Under the pieces are notes generated by a model. It was not told where the DNA came from. It did not search any database and worked only from the letters and a program-made list of their open reading frames with translations. This document shows, piece after piece, positions 1 to 12,839 of a stretch of 64,000 nucleotides of DNA (positions are counted from its first letter, which is position 1; the number at the start of each line of letters is the position of its first letter). Position numbers and translations under genes: made by a program. The DNA lies in assembly GCA_016719535.1 (NCBI GenBank), contig JADJYX010000004.1, forward strand, positions 1 through 64,000, in the 5' to 3' direction. This DNA comes from Rubrivivax sp. Its GTDB lineage: Bacteria > Pseudomonadota > Gammaproteobacteria > Burkholderiales > Burkholderiaceae_C.

Positions 1-29
1 GCTGGCGGCCGAAGCGGGTCGACACCTTC

Positions 30-1343
30 ATGACTTCGGCGCGTGCCGGCGCATGACGGGCCTGCGTCTCGCCGGCGACCCTGTCCGGCTGGATCGGCCC
101 GTTCGCCGTCTTTGCTGCCGTCTACTTCCTGTCTGCACTCGCTGCGGGCGGTGACGGCGACGTGCTGGCGCCGAGCTTCAGCGCCGAGCTCAACCTGGTG
201 CCGCCGATCTTCGGCTTGCTGGCCGGCGCCTACTTCCCGCTTGCTGCTGCAGCTGCCGCTGGGTGCGGCGCTGGACGATTGGGGCCCGCGGCGGGTCGAA
301 CCGTCGCTGCTGGCCTTGGCGGTGACGGGGCTGCGCGTCTTTACGGCGGCAGGCGACTTCGTGAAGCTCGTGCTCGCCCGCACGCTCATCGGCATGGGCG
401 TGCGCGCCTCGCCTGATGGCGCCCCTGACGTTCTTCCTTGGGCGCTGTTTTTCGCCGTTCGGGCTGCAGCTTGCGGTGCAATCCCGTGGATGCTGATGAC
501 GGGATCGCTGGGCATGGTGGCCCTCGACGGTGCCGGTGCAACTGCCGTTGCCGGTGCTGGCTGGCGCGGGCTGTTCTGGGCCTTGGTGCGGGCTTGCTTT
601 CGGGCGTTGGGGGGGGGGCGGCGCGTGGCGCTGCGTTGGCGAATGGCTGCCGCGGATGGTGCACGGCTGGTGGTGGATCGCCGCTGGCGCGCTTATGCCG
701 TTTACATCGTGCGGCACCTGCGGGAATTCGTGCGCATGGCGGCTGATGGGGCTGGTGCTCCACGGCGGCATGATCGCCATGCAGGCGTTGTGGGTCTGGC
801 CCTGGCTGACCCAGGTCTGCGGCTGGACGCCGGCGGCGGCCAGCAAAGGGCTGTTGCTGATCAACGCCGGCATGCTGCTGGCCTTCCCGGGGTGTGGGGG
901 CTGGGTGACCTGCCGGCGCTGACACGGCGCGGGCTGGCGGTCAACACCCTGCTGGCCTGGGGCTGGTTCCGGTCAGCCTGTCGGTGCTGGCGTTGAACGT
1001 CCAAGGCAGCCGCGGCTCGCGGCTGTCCACTGGATGGCCTGGGTGCGGTGTGCACCTTTGCTGCGGCGTTGAGCCAGTCCGAAGTTGGGGCAGGCCTTCC
1101 TCAGGTATTACGGTCGGCCGCGCTGTCAGCCCACAACCTGGCGGTCTTTGCCGGCGTCTTCGTGGCTGCAATGGGGCATCGGCGCGAGCATCGACGGCTG
1201 GCAGGCCGGGCTCGCGTCGGTGGACGCCTACCGCGTGACGCTGGCGGTTCGGCGTACTGGCGCTGGGCAGCTACCTGTGGTTTCTGGGCCCTTCGCGGGC
1301 GGCGTGCCCAACTACGGATCGGGGCAACCTGGATCCGACATGA
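30..1343 (+). pseudogene. MFS transporter, frameshifted pseudogene
   Basis: Pieces of one major facilitator superfamily permease can be read in order across all three plus frames, from an ATG at 30 to a TGA overlapping the next start (ATGA at 1340). Recognisable pieces include LNLVPPIFGLLAGAYF near 190, LVLARTLIGMG near 370, the Trp-rich MQALWVWPWLTQVCGW near 780 and SAHNLAVFAGVF near 1130. The total length of about 1.3 kb fits a 12-helix MFS protein of about 430 residues. Numerous single-base or dinucleotide indels break the frame, so no full protein can be made. The substrate cannot be inferred. The gene leads directly into PTS remnants. Confidence 0.75.
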
Positions 1344-1755
1344 CCCGCATCCTGCTACCCGGCCCACGCTGTCCATCGGCACTGCGACGTGGCCTCGCAC
1401 GCCTTTCCGGAGTGCTGCGCAGGCACTCGACGCGGTGGATGTCGAGACCGCGCAGAGCGTCGAGGCGGTCGAGGCAGCCTTGCGCGACCGGCTGGCGGCC
1501 CATGCCGAGCAGGAGCGATTCTCGTCGACGCCTTCGGCGCCACGCCCTGCAACGTCGCCTTGAAGGTTGCAGACGGGGTCCATGCGCGGGTGGTGGCGGG
1601 GTCAACGCCGATGCTTTGGGCGGATCGCTTTGTTACCGGCATGAAGGCGCTGGACGTGCTGGTTGAGCGCGCCTGTGGCTGGCGCGACCCAGGGCGTGAT
1701 GCCGGTGGTCGTGCCGCGGTCGACAAAACCCAATCCCAGCCCGTTGGGTCGCCCG
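1340..1755 (+). pseudogene. PTS EIIA component (mannose-type), frameshifted
   Basis: A remnant of a mannose-family PTS EIIA protein, the type encoded just upstream of HPr and enzyme I in many betaproteobacteria. The ATG overlaps the MFS stop (ATGA). Visible family pieces are VASHAFPECCAGT near 1390, FGATPCNVALKVADGV near 1530, a PMLWRTLCYR-like stretch split between frames near 1610, and LVERA plus ATQGVMPVVVPR near 1660–1720. At least three frame changes are needed to read through. The phosphoacceptor His region near 1355 is garbled. Identification rests on motif order and on the HPr and PtsI remnants that follow. Confidence 0.7.
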
Positions 1756-1758
1756 CAC

Positions 1759-2040
1759 ACGATCAAGTCGAGCCATCCTCATCAACAAGCTCGGGCTTCA
1801 TGCCTCGCATCGGCCGCGTTTCACTTTGCTGGCCGGCAGCTTCGCAAGCGCGACGTGCACCCAGTCCCGCAATGGGCGGCCGCGTCAACGCCAAGAGCAT
1901 CATGGGGTGATGATGCTGGCCGCCGGCATGGGGTCGGAAAGACGACCGAGATCGACGGCGTCGACGAGATGGCCGCAATGGCGCCGTTTTTTCCCTGGCG
2001 CGCCCTGATCCGCGACGGGCGCTTCGGCGAGGGCGAATAG
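1759..2040 (+). pseudogene. ptsH: HPr phosphocarrier protein, frameshifted
   Basis: Remnant of HPr, the small His-phosphorylated carrier of the PTS. Read across frames it gives an IKSS…INKLGLHA start, where the His of LGLHA is the family's phosphorylation site, then LLAGSFAS, RVNAKSIMGVMMLAAGMGSE and TDGVDEMAAM, ending in GEGE and a TAG at 2038–2040. The expected start codon is replaced by ACG at 1759. The length of about 90 codons matches HPr. At least three indels separate the pieces. Confidence 0.75.
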
Positions 2041-2082
2041 CGGGGGACCTTTGCCGGGGACGCATGGCGCTGGATTGACATC

Positions 2083-3993
2083 ATGAGCATCCAGGTGCTT
2101 TGGCATGGCGGTGTCGCGCGGTGTGGCCATCGGGCGTGCTACGTGCTGGTGGCGTCGAGCCGTGTCGACGTGGCCCACTACTTCGTATCTGCCGACCAGG
2201 TCGAGGTCCGAAATCGAACGGGTCTGCGCGCGCGGCCCGCAACGAGGTGGCGGCGGAATTGACCGCCTTTGAAGGCGGACCTGCCGGCCGAGGCTCTGCG
2301 GACGGTCGCGTTCGCGTTGCTGGACGTCCACCTCATGCTGCACGACGACAGCCTGAGCGGCGCGCGACCAAGCAGTGGGATCCTCGAACGCCACATACAA
2401 CGCCGAGCTGGGCCCTGTGCGGCGCAACCCGAAGTGCTGGCGCGGCAGTTCGACGAGATGGAAGACGAATACCGGCGCGAGCGCAAGGCCGACATCGAAC
2501 AGGTGGTCGAGCGTTTGCAGGCGCTGGTCGCCATGCCGGCGACGGTGCGGCTGGGTTCCGGAAGGCGGCCTGACGCGCGACTTCGGTATGGCGGTGAGCC
2601 GCTCGTGCTGGTGGCCAATGACGTCGCCCCGGCGGACATGTTGCAGTTCAAGCGCAGCGCGTTCACCGGGTTCGTCACCGACGTCGGCGGGGCACCACCC
2701 GCACACGGCCATCGTGGCACGCAGCACTGGACATCCCCGCCGTGGTGGGCGCGCGCGCGAGGCCAGTCGGCTGGTGCGTCAGGACGACTGATCGTTATCG
2801 ACGGCGACGGCGGGCGTTGTGGTCGCGTGAACCCTCGCAGATCGTGCTCGGAGGAATACGCGGTTCCGCCAGCGGCAGAGCGGAGTCGAAATCGGTGCGC
2901 CTGCACCGTCTACCCGCAATCACGCCCGCCGTGACCCTGGGATGGGCACGCCATCGAACTGCTGGCCAACATCGAAATGCCGGCCGACGCCGCAGCTGCC
3001 GTCGATTCCGGGGCCGTCTGGTATCGGTTTGTTTCGCAGCGAATTTCTCTTCATGAACCGCGGCGACGATCTGCCGGGCGAGGACGAACAGTTCGGAAGC
3101 CTACCGTGATGCGGTGCAGGCCATGAAGGGCCCCGGTTGCGACCATCCGCACGGTGGACATCGGCGCGGGCCAAGCCGCTTTGGATCGGCCTTTACGCCG
3201 ACGGTTGGTGCTGCGGCACGAACACGTGTTCGGGCTGGCGCCGGGCTTCGGGGGCCATTCGCTGGAGTCTGTCGGAGCCGGGCATGTTCCAAGTCGTGGA
3301 AGAAGCCGCGCCATCCTGCGCGCCAGCGCCTTCGGCAAGGTGCGCATCCTCATTCCCATGGTCGCGCATTACGAGCGAGGTCCGCTCGGACGCTCTCGAA
3401 GAGGCTGGCGCGTGCGCGTCAGCAACTGGACGATGCAGGCAAGGCGTATGGGCGGGGGTCGAAGGCGCCATGATCGAGGTGCCGGCGGCTGCTCAGCGTG
3501 GAGTCCTTCCTGCGCCACTTCGACTTCGTGTCCATCGGGTCTTCAGAATGATCTGATCCAGCATGCGTTGGCCATTGACCGCGCCGACGAATCGGTGTCC
3601 CACCTCTATGACCCGTGGCATCCCGCGGTTGCAGCTTCATTGCGCAACACTATCGGGGCCGCCAACAACGCAGGGATCGAGGCGTTTCAGTGTGCGGCGA
3701 GATGGCGGGCGACCCGGTTCGGCGGACCTGCCGTGCTCGCGATGCCCTGCGAAGCTGAGGGACGCGGATCCTCGCGCATGGCGCGGTCGGTGAAGCGAAG
3801 CGCGTCCTGCGCGCCGACAATGCGGCGCGCTTGGCCGGGTCGTTTCCTCGGGTGTTGGAGGCAGATGCACTGCGCGATCGGCTTGCGCAGAATGGATGCG
3901 GGGCCGTCACGTCTCCCGGCGCCGCAGCTGAGCCTGCGCGGCCTCACCCCCGAAAGCGGCATTGATGCTGCTGGCGGCGAAGGCTGGGACTGA
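2083..3993 (+). pseudogene. ptsI: PTS enzyme I (PEP-protein phosphotransferase), frameshifted
   Basis: Remnant of enzyme I, which transfers phosphate from PEP to HPr. The ATG at 2083 lies 42 bp after HPr. Segments in order: a MSIQVLGMAVSRGVAIGRA-like N-terminus, then LRTVAFALLDVHLMLHDDSL near 2295, a continuous block near 2400–2680 including EVLARQFDEMEDEYRRER and PLVLVANDVAPADMLQFKR, and the HTAIVAR phosphohistidine motif near 2715. Further on come MNRGDDLPGEDEQ-like near 3053, RILIPMV near 3345 and SHLYDPWHPAV near 3600. Multiple indels interrupt it throughout, and no single frame covers more than about a quarter of the gene. Confidence 0.8.
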
Positions 3994-4093
3994 GTGGATC
4001 CTATACTTTGCGGCTGACCTCATCGATGGGCACTGGCGGGCAAGCGCGCTTCTCGAGCAACAGCGCCGGCAAGATCAGAGAAAGCCCGAGAGT

Positions 4094-4124
4094 TTGACAA
4101 GGCTTTCAATCACAATGTCATAAT
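4094..4124 (+). promoter_or_regulatory. rRNA operon promoter
   Basis: TTGACA at 4094–4099 is a perfect sigma-70 -35 box. CATAAT at 4119–4124 is the best -10 match, with a longish 19-bp spacer. It lies about 210 bp upstream of the 16S 5' end, in a 340-bp stretch (3994–4334) that otherwise holds two hairpins (about 4136–4152 and 4156–4178) and boxA. Upstream distance and quality fit an rrn P1-type promoter. Confidence 0.6.
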
Positions 4125-4179
4125 CGTCGTCTTCGCTGATCACGAATCAGCGATTGCTTCGAGGGTAAATTTCGAAGCG

Positions 4180-4191
4180 TGTTCTTTAACA
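4180..4191 (+). promoter_or_regulatory. rrn boxA antitermination element (leader)
   Basis: TGTTCTTTAACA closely matches the boxA consensus TGCTCTTTAACA, bound by NusB/NusE to prevent premature termination of rRNA transcripts. It sits in the leader between the rrn promoter and 16S, just after a GCTTCGA/TCGAAGC hairpin. Confidence 0.7.
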
Positions 4192-4334
4192 ACATACAGC
4201 CGATAAGCGTGGGCGTTTGAAGGCGAGGGCTCTGGTTTGCGGGTGACTGCGAGCCGAAGTCTGAAGGACTTTAAACGCTCATGGAAGAAGAAGTGAAGTT
4301 CACTTCGATTCCGTTTTGAGCAAATTCAAGATCG

Positions 4335-5860
<1,526 letters not shown>

Positions 5861-6006
5861 GGAAAACGGCCAAGCCCGTTTCGGTGAAGGCTGACCTTGC
5901 ACATGCAAGGACAGGCGAGCCGAGCGCGGATGAAGCCAAGCAAGAGCACTCAAGCTCAAGCGCTCACACTTATCGGCTGTTGTTGACGACAGACTTACCC
6001 AAGTGC

Positions 6007-6083
6007 GGGTCTGTAGCTCAGTCGGTTAGAGCACCGTCTTGATAAGGCGGGGGTCGTTGGTTCGAATCCAACCAGACCCACCA
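6007..6083 (+). tRNA. tRNA-Ile (GAT)
   Basis: A 77-nt cloverleaf in the 16S–23S spacer with encoded CCA. Acceptor GGGTCTG pairs with CAGACCC, the anticodon loop reads CTTGATAAG (anticodon GAT), and the T-arm carries GGTTCGAATCC. This is the usual spacer tRNA. Confidence 0.97.
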
Positions 6084-6092
6084 ACACATGTC

Positions 6093-6168
6093 GGGGGTGT
6101 AGCTCAGCTGGGAGAGCACCTGCTTTGCAAGCAGGGGGTCATCGGTTCGATCCCGTTCACCTCCACCA
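6093..6168 (+). tRNA. tRNA-Ala (TGC)
   Basis: A 76-nt cloverleaf with encoded CCA, 9 bp after tRNA-Ile. Acceptor GGGGGTG pairs with CACCTCC with one G·U, and the anticodon loop CTTTGCAAG gives TGC. Second spacer tRNA of the rrn operon. Confidence 0.97.
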
Positions 6169-6238
6169 AGACTGACAAGCGCACGAAGTGGCGAACACAT
6201 CCGGGTGTTGGCCAGTTCGATTGTTTGTATCGGCTGTC

Positions 6239-6250
6239 GTTCTTTAAAAT
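6239..6250 (+). promoter_or_regulatory. Spacer boxA antitermination element
   Basis: GTTCTTTAAAAT, between tRNA-Ala and 23S, resembles the second boxA that rrn operons carry before 23S. The rest of the 6169–6420 spacer shows no gene. Confidence 0.55.
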
Positions 6251-6420
6251 TCGTAGAGTCGAATCAGCGCTGCTGATGGCAATGCACCTCGGTGCGGCAA
6301 GCCATTGGCGGCTTTTGATTGCGTCAACGAACTTCAATTCGAAAGAATGAAGACGGCATAACGCGAATACTCAAATTTGTCATTGACCGACCCTGCAAGT
6401 CAGCAGGCGTCAAAGTTATA

Positions 6421-9095
<2,675 letters not shown>

Positions 9096-9204
9096 TAACT
9101 TTGACGTTGAGTCAGAGTGTTATGCCCAGCGTGGCGCAATCAAATCAGCTGATTCGACTTTATGAATTCGCCGTCTTGTCTTCGACAGGACGGCAACCCG
9201 TCAA

Positions 9205-9318
9205 GCCTGATGACCATAGCGAGGTGGTCCCACTCCTTCCCATCCCGAACAGGACAGTGAAACGCCTCTGCGCCGATGATAGTGCGGATCCCCGTGTGAA
9301 AGTAGGACATCGTCAGGC
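9205..9318 (+). rRNA. rrfA: 5S ribosomal RNA
   Basis: GCCTGATGACC at 9205 pairs with the closing GGACATCGTCAGGC at 9318. The internal CCCATCCCGAACAGG is the conserved 5S loop. About 114 nt, downstream of 23S in the same operon. Confidence 0.93.
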
Positions 9319-9330
9319 TAATTCCAGACC

Positions 9331-9361
9331 AAAGGGCCCGATCCATCCGATCGGGCCCTTT
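9331..9361 (+). terminator. rrn operon terminator
   Basis: A perfect 13-bp stem (9331–9343 with 9349–9361) around a CATCC loop, closing with AAA/TTT, starts 12 bp after 5S. It also lies downstream of the converging arsR-family gene and could serve both directions. Confidence 0.85.
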
Positions 9362-9427
9362 GACTTTGGCGGCTGCGCCTTGGCGCTGGAGATACTCAGC
9401 TATTTGTGGGCCGCGGCGTCATCGCAA

Positions 9428-9847
9428 TCAGCGACCGCCGCCGGGCAGCAACCGTTCGTGGTTTGGGACGTCGTCGCTGCCATCGAGTTCAATCGCGACC
9501 TGAGTGCATACCGCACGGCATAAGGATGCGACACGCTCACTTTGCAGGCGGTAATAGATCTGCGTGCTGTCTCGGCGTTTGCCGAGCACGCCCGCTCGAT
9601 ACAGCGTGGCCAGATGCTGTGACATGTTTGGCTGGGTGGTGTCGATCTGTGCCAGCAACTGCGACACGTTCTTTTCACCGTTGCAGAGCGCACCGATGAT
9701 CTTCAGGCGTACGGGCGTGGACAGCAGGCCGAACAACTCGGCAACCGATTCGAAAACGGCGTCTGCGTTGTCCGCTCCGGGGTTGTCCATGGGCGAAGAA
9801 ATCGACGTCGAGGAAGCACCTTTTTCTGCCATTGCACCGATCTTCAT
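9428..9847 (-). CDS. ArsR-family winged-helix repressor (SoxR-like, probable sulfur sensor)
   Basis: A 139-residue DNA-binding repressor with a winged helix-turn-helix at about residues 33–105; the recognition-helix region reads TTQPNMSQHLATLYRAGVL. It has Cys55 before the recognition helix and an LCRAVC motif (Cys110, Cys114) in the C-terminal helix. An LCxxVC pair is common in the ArsR subgroup that includes Sox-cluster regulators, whereas the canonical metal site ELCVCDL is absent. Thiol-based sensing of reactive sulfur is therefore inferred. The start follows the cytochrome stop by 10 bp, with GAGG overlapping that stop. It is the last gene of a four-gene operon and probably controls it. 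Confidence 0.85.
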   Translation of the reverse strand: MKIGAMAEKGASSTSISSPMDNPGADNADAVFESVAELFGLLSTPVRLKIIGALCNGEKNVSQLLAQIDTTQPNMSQHLATLYRAGVLGKRRDSTQIYYRLQSERVASLCRAVCTQVAIELDGSDDVPNHERLLPGGGR

Positions 9848-9857
9848 CGTCGTGGCC

Positions 9858-10205
9858 TCACGGGGCGGGCTTGAATCGATAGTGGTCTCGTTGCAGCACA
9901 GCGGCCACTGCTTGAACGTCTTCCGGGAATAGCTGCAGTTTCAACTCGATGCTGCACGTCTCGACCATTGCCAGCAGGGCCGACGGGCGGCTGATGCGCC
10001 CGCCGGGTTTGTAGATGGCGCTGCCGTCGCCGCCCACCCGGCGAATGTGGCACTCGTTGCAGCGGTGTTCGCGGATGAGCCTTGCGCCCAGTTGGAGGTC
10101 GGCACCGCGGAACTCGACGGGCACCAGGGGGTCGGCGCCAGCGGACATCACCGGCAAGCTCAACGCCATCAGCAGGCGGCCGAAAGTGGATCGGTACATC
10201 GACAT
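9858..10205 (-). CDS. Small periplasmic c-type cytochrome
   Basis: A 115-residue exported protein. A signal peptide (about residues 1–24, ending SAGA) precedes a single haem-binding CNECH at 49–53. No strong distal Met ligand stands out; Met80 is a candidate. The start at 10205 has GAGGAG seven bases upstream, better than a longer start at 10250. It lies between the TlpA-like and ArsR genes with short gaps, so it is co-transcribed. It probably shuttles electrons for the MBL/TlpA pair, as small cytochromes do in Sox-linked and quinoprotein-linked clusters. Its exact partner cannot be told from sequence. Confidence 0.75.
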   Translation of the reverse strand: MSMYRSTFGRLLMALSLPVMSAGADPLVPVEFRGADLQLGARLIREHRCNECHIRRVGGDGSAIYKPGGRISRPSALLAMVETCSIELKLQLFPEDVQAVAAVLQRDHYRFKPAP

Positions 10206-10215
10206 GGAGGTCTCC

Positions 10216-10752
10216 TCAGGTCCTTGCCCACTTGGTGAGGCCGAGCACATCTTGCTCGAACATCTCGCCCCGGATCACCTCGCGCAAGCGCTGCTGGCGG
10301 TCAACGGCGCAGGTCAACGGAACGCCGTTCATCCGAGCGAGCGCCGCACGCATGGGCCCATGGTCCATGCTGACGTCGAAAGTCAGCGAGCGTCGCTGCA
10401 GGTAGGTTCGCACATGCGCTTCGTTGCGATCCTGCGCCAGCGCCAACACGCGCAGCGGCAGGTTTCGCGTCATCGCCATCAGCTTCTGCACGTGCGCGTT
10501 GTGCCGCGCACAGAACGGGCAGGTGGTCGAGAAAAAGATGATGACGCTGGCCCACTGGCCCGGCGAGGGCGGCTCGACCGGACTGCCATCGAGCAGATGG
10601 ACAACGGGCCACGCGACGCGCTCGCCGATCGCTGGTGCCGCGGCGAGCGGGGCCGACGTGGACTGTGCCAACAACCGGCCCGGTGCTGCACCCATGGCCG
10701 TGAGGGAAAGTGCCACGGCACCGCCTTGCAGCCACTCGCGCCGCGTGTTCAT
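10216..10752 (-). CDS. TlpA-like thioredoxin-fold protein with Tat signal (SoxW-like)
   Basis: A 178-residue exported thioredoxin-fold protein. The N-terminus MNTRREWLQGG carries a twin-arginine motif (TRREWLQ) followed by a hydrophobic stretch to AQ near residue 30. The redox motif CPFC sits in FFSTTCPFCARHN at about residue 80, and GVPLTCAVD supplies the cis-Pro region near residue 147. This is the TlpA/peroxiredoxin-like group, whose members include SoxW, which keeps periplasmic Sox thiols reduced. The ATG overlaps the stop of the upstream MBL gene by 4 bp, indicating translational coupling. A role in handling sulfur adducts is inferred from context. Confidence 0.8.
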   Translation of the reverse strand: MNTRREWLQGGAVALSLTAMGAAPGRLLAQSTSAPLAAAPAIGERVAWPVVHLLDGSPVEPPSPGQWASVIIFFSTTCPFCARHNAHVQKLMAMTRNLPLRVLALAQDRNEAHVRTYLQRRSLTFDVSMDHGPMRAALARMNGVPLTCAVDRQQRLREVIRGEMFEQDVLGLTKWART

Positions 10753-11738
10753 GGCGCTTCGTGCTCCATCTGCAGATAGGTGTTGTATGCGTTCATGCGA
10801 TTTGCCGCAGCGAACAGCGGCAGCGCCGAGAAGCGTGACCAGTCGGTGCGCGCATAAGCCTCGTCGAAGGGCTCGAGGTTCCTGGCCGCCGTGCCCATCG
10901 TCTGGCGCAGGTACGACAGGTAGTCGCGTGTCAGTGCCAGATCGTCGGCTGGATGCAGCGACAAGGGTCCGTGGCCCGGCACCAGCACGCGCGGGTTCAG
11001 TTCGAGCATGCGATCCAGTGCCTCGATCCAGCGCCGGCCGTCAGCCTGGCCGACAAACGGAATGCGGCCCCGGAAGACGATATCGCCCGCAAACAGCACG
11101 CCGGTGCGTTCGTCGTGCACCATCAAGTCCTCGCGCGTATGCGCCGGGCCGGCATGGCGCACGCGAAAGCGCCGGTCGCCGAGATCGATCACCAGGTCGT
11201 CGTCGCGGCCGCCGTTGCCGAGCCACTGATCGGGTTCGACCAGGTGGGTATGCTCGTTGATCCACGGAAAGAGCTCTTCGCGGCTCGCCTGCAAACGAAG
11301 GCGTGCCGTCTCGCTGGCCAGGTAGTCGCGGCAGCCTGCATGCGCGATGATGCGTGCGCCTGCCGCCTTCAGCGACTGCAGACCGTAGATATGGTCGGCG
11401 TGACAATGCGTGACCACCACATAACGCAGCGGCAATGAGGTTTTTTCGCGGATCAGGGCCAGCAGGCGATCGGCAAGCGGTGGCGATCCGAGCGCGTCGA
11501 TCACGAGCACACCCGCCGGCGTGATCACGAAGCCGGCGTTCGAAATGAAGTTCTGGTTTGCCGCCGAGCCCATCTCAGACAGCCCCTGCACGAACCAGGT
11601 ATCGGCCGCCACCGGCTGCGACAACATGCGCACTGTGGCGGGCGCAGGCTGGGACCGGACGACCGTCGCCGTCGCCGCCAGCAACAGGGCCATACACAGC
11701 CATGTCAGACGCTGGCTCCGCCGCAGGCCGCGCCGCAT
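10749..11738 (-). CDS. Exported metallo-beta-lactamase-fold hydrolase (SoxH-like)
   Basis: A 329-residue periplasmic MBL-fold protein. The start at 11738 gives a basic N-region (MRRGLRRSQR) and a hydrophobic core ending before residue 30; an ATG at 11765 is possible but has a poorer signal peptide and no ribosome site. The metal motif HCHADH is at residues 111–116. Later ligands fit GHPAHTRED-type (here CHAGPAHTRED) and LVPGHGPL near 230. It resembles SoxH and the zinc hydrolases of quinoprotein relay clusters. First gene of the operon with TlpA, cytochrome and ArsR genes. Its substrate is unknown. Confidence 0.8.
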   Translation of the reverse strand: MRRGLRRSQRLTWLCMALLLAATATVVRSQPAPATVRMLSQPVAADTWFVQGLSEMGSAANQNFISNAGFVITPAGVLVIDALGSPPLADRLLALIREKTSLPLRYVVVTHCHADHIYGLQSLKAAGARIIAHAGCRDYLASETARLRLQASREELFPWINEHTHLVEPDQWLGNGGRDDDLVIDLGDRRFRVRHAGPAHTREDLMVHDERTGVLFAGDIVFRGRIPFVGQADGRRWIEALDRMLELNPRVLVPGHGPLSLHPADDLALTRDYLSYLRQTMGTAARNLEPFDEAYARTDWSRFSALPLFAAANRMNAYNTYLQMEHEAP

Positions 11739-11849
11739 GACCACCGTGCAAACACCATCGTCCATAGGGATAACGCTACATGCGGATGCGCGGATATTCG
11801 AGGACCACTATACGCCTGTACCCGACGGCCAGGCAAGCTGCCGCTGCAT

Positions 11850-12044
11850 AAGGAACCCTGCTGACTGCATTCGATCGCGCGATCGGTACGGCCTCGTTGC
11901 TGGCCGGTATTTGCCTGCCGCGCCGGTGATCGCAAGGCCACGATCATGCACCTGTTCACCCGCGGCTACGGCGAAGAGCAGATCGAGAAGCTGGTGGCGT
12001 ACTTCGGCGGCCTGATGTGCTTGCCCGAGGCAAACCGAACATGA
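11850..12044 (+). pseudogene. fccA: Flavocytochrome c cytochrome subunit remnant
   Basis: The 3' end of a small class I cytochrome gene: a SLAG…LPA-like piece near 11890, then ATIMHLFTRGYGEEQIEKLVAYF at 11944–12010, the typical C-terminal helix of FccA-type cytochromes. It stops at 12042–12044, overlapping the fccB ATG. The upstream half, which should carry the CxxCH haem site, is unreadable (in-frame stops, no intact haem motif), so the gene is dead or truncated. It is divergent from the intact MBL operon. Confidence 0.6.
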
Positions 12045-12671
12045 CGATGCATCGACGAGAACTCCTCGAAAGCCTGGTGCTGGCCAGCGGCACGCCGTCG
12101 CTCGGGGCCGTCACCGGCTGCGCCAGCATGGGCGGCGCACGCCGCAGGTGATCGTGTGTGCCGGCTGGAGCGGCAATACGGTGTCGAAATGCATCCGCAT
12201 GCTTTCCGACCAGCGCATCGACTTTACGCTGATCGAGCCCAATCCCGCCTTGGTGCCCTGCCCGGTCGTCAACCTCGTGCTATGCGCCCACAGGCAGCTG
12301 GCTGACATCACCATTGGCTACGACAACCTGGTAGCGCGCCAATGCGTGCGCCGCGTGTGCGGTCGCGCAGCCAGTGTCGAGCCGACCCGGAAGCAGGTGA
12401 ACCTGGAGGATGGCAGCACGCTGCGGTACGGCAAGCTGCTGCTGGCGCACGGCGTCGACATGACCGGGGACGGCGTCGAAGGCCTGCAGGCCGCGCAGGC
12501 CGAGGGCCGCACCCTGCAGCGCTGGAGGCCGATGCCGGAACTCTGGCGCTGCAGCGGCAGTTTCAGGCCATGCGCGAGGGCGGTACCGATGCCAACGTGA
12601 TCCGGAAGGCGCCCTACCGCTGCCCGCCAGGGCCTTACGAATGTGCCAGTGTCAGCCTGGTTGCGGCCTGT
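12041..12671 (+). pseudogene. fccB: Sulfide dehydrogenase flavoprotein, 5' fragment, cut by IS21
   Basis: N-terminal part of flavocytochrome c sulfide dehydrogenase. It starts at ATG 12041 with a twin-arginine signal (MHRRELLESL). It then reads DFTLIEPNPALVPCPVVNLVL, where the Cys is the family's redox/FAD-linked region, followed by QLADITIGYDNLVAR, LRYGKLLLAHGVD and, after a frame change near 12540, RQFQAMREGG and APYRCPPGPYE. Frame changes near 12150 and 12540–12610 disrupt it. At 12671 an IS21-family element interrupts the gene, and the rest resumes at 14892. The enzyme would oxidise sulfide in the periplasm and pass electrons to FccA. Confidence 0.8.
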
Positions 12672-12755
12672 TGCGTATTTCGGAGGAGCGTGACCGTCCG
12701 TTTCGGCATCGTGACCGCCGAATTCGGGAGCGTGACCGAGCATTTCGGTGACGAG
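12672..12755 (+). repeat. IS21 left terminal repeats
   Basis: Three copies of CGTGACCG alternate with TTCGG-type half-units across 12685–12755, directly after the TGCGTATTTCGG tip. Multiple transposase-binding repeats at each end are a known IS21-family property. The right end carries the complement. Confidence 0.8.
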
Positions 12756-12839
12756 CGAGTGGTCGCCGCCTAAAGGGGTCGCGGGCCTGTCAGGCTCAGT
12801 GCTGGTGTTGCGGCCACACGGCAGGTCAGGCCTTTGGCC

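Noticed and set aside
10015..11438. Plus-strand open frames opposite the TlpA and MBL genes
   Set aside because: No motifs or ribosome sites; the minus-strand genes have signal peptides, catalytic motifs and coupled starts.
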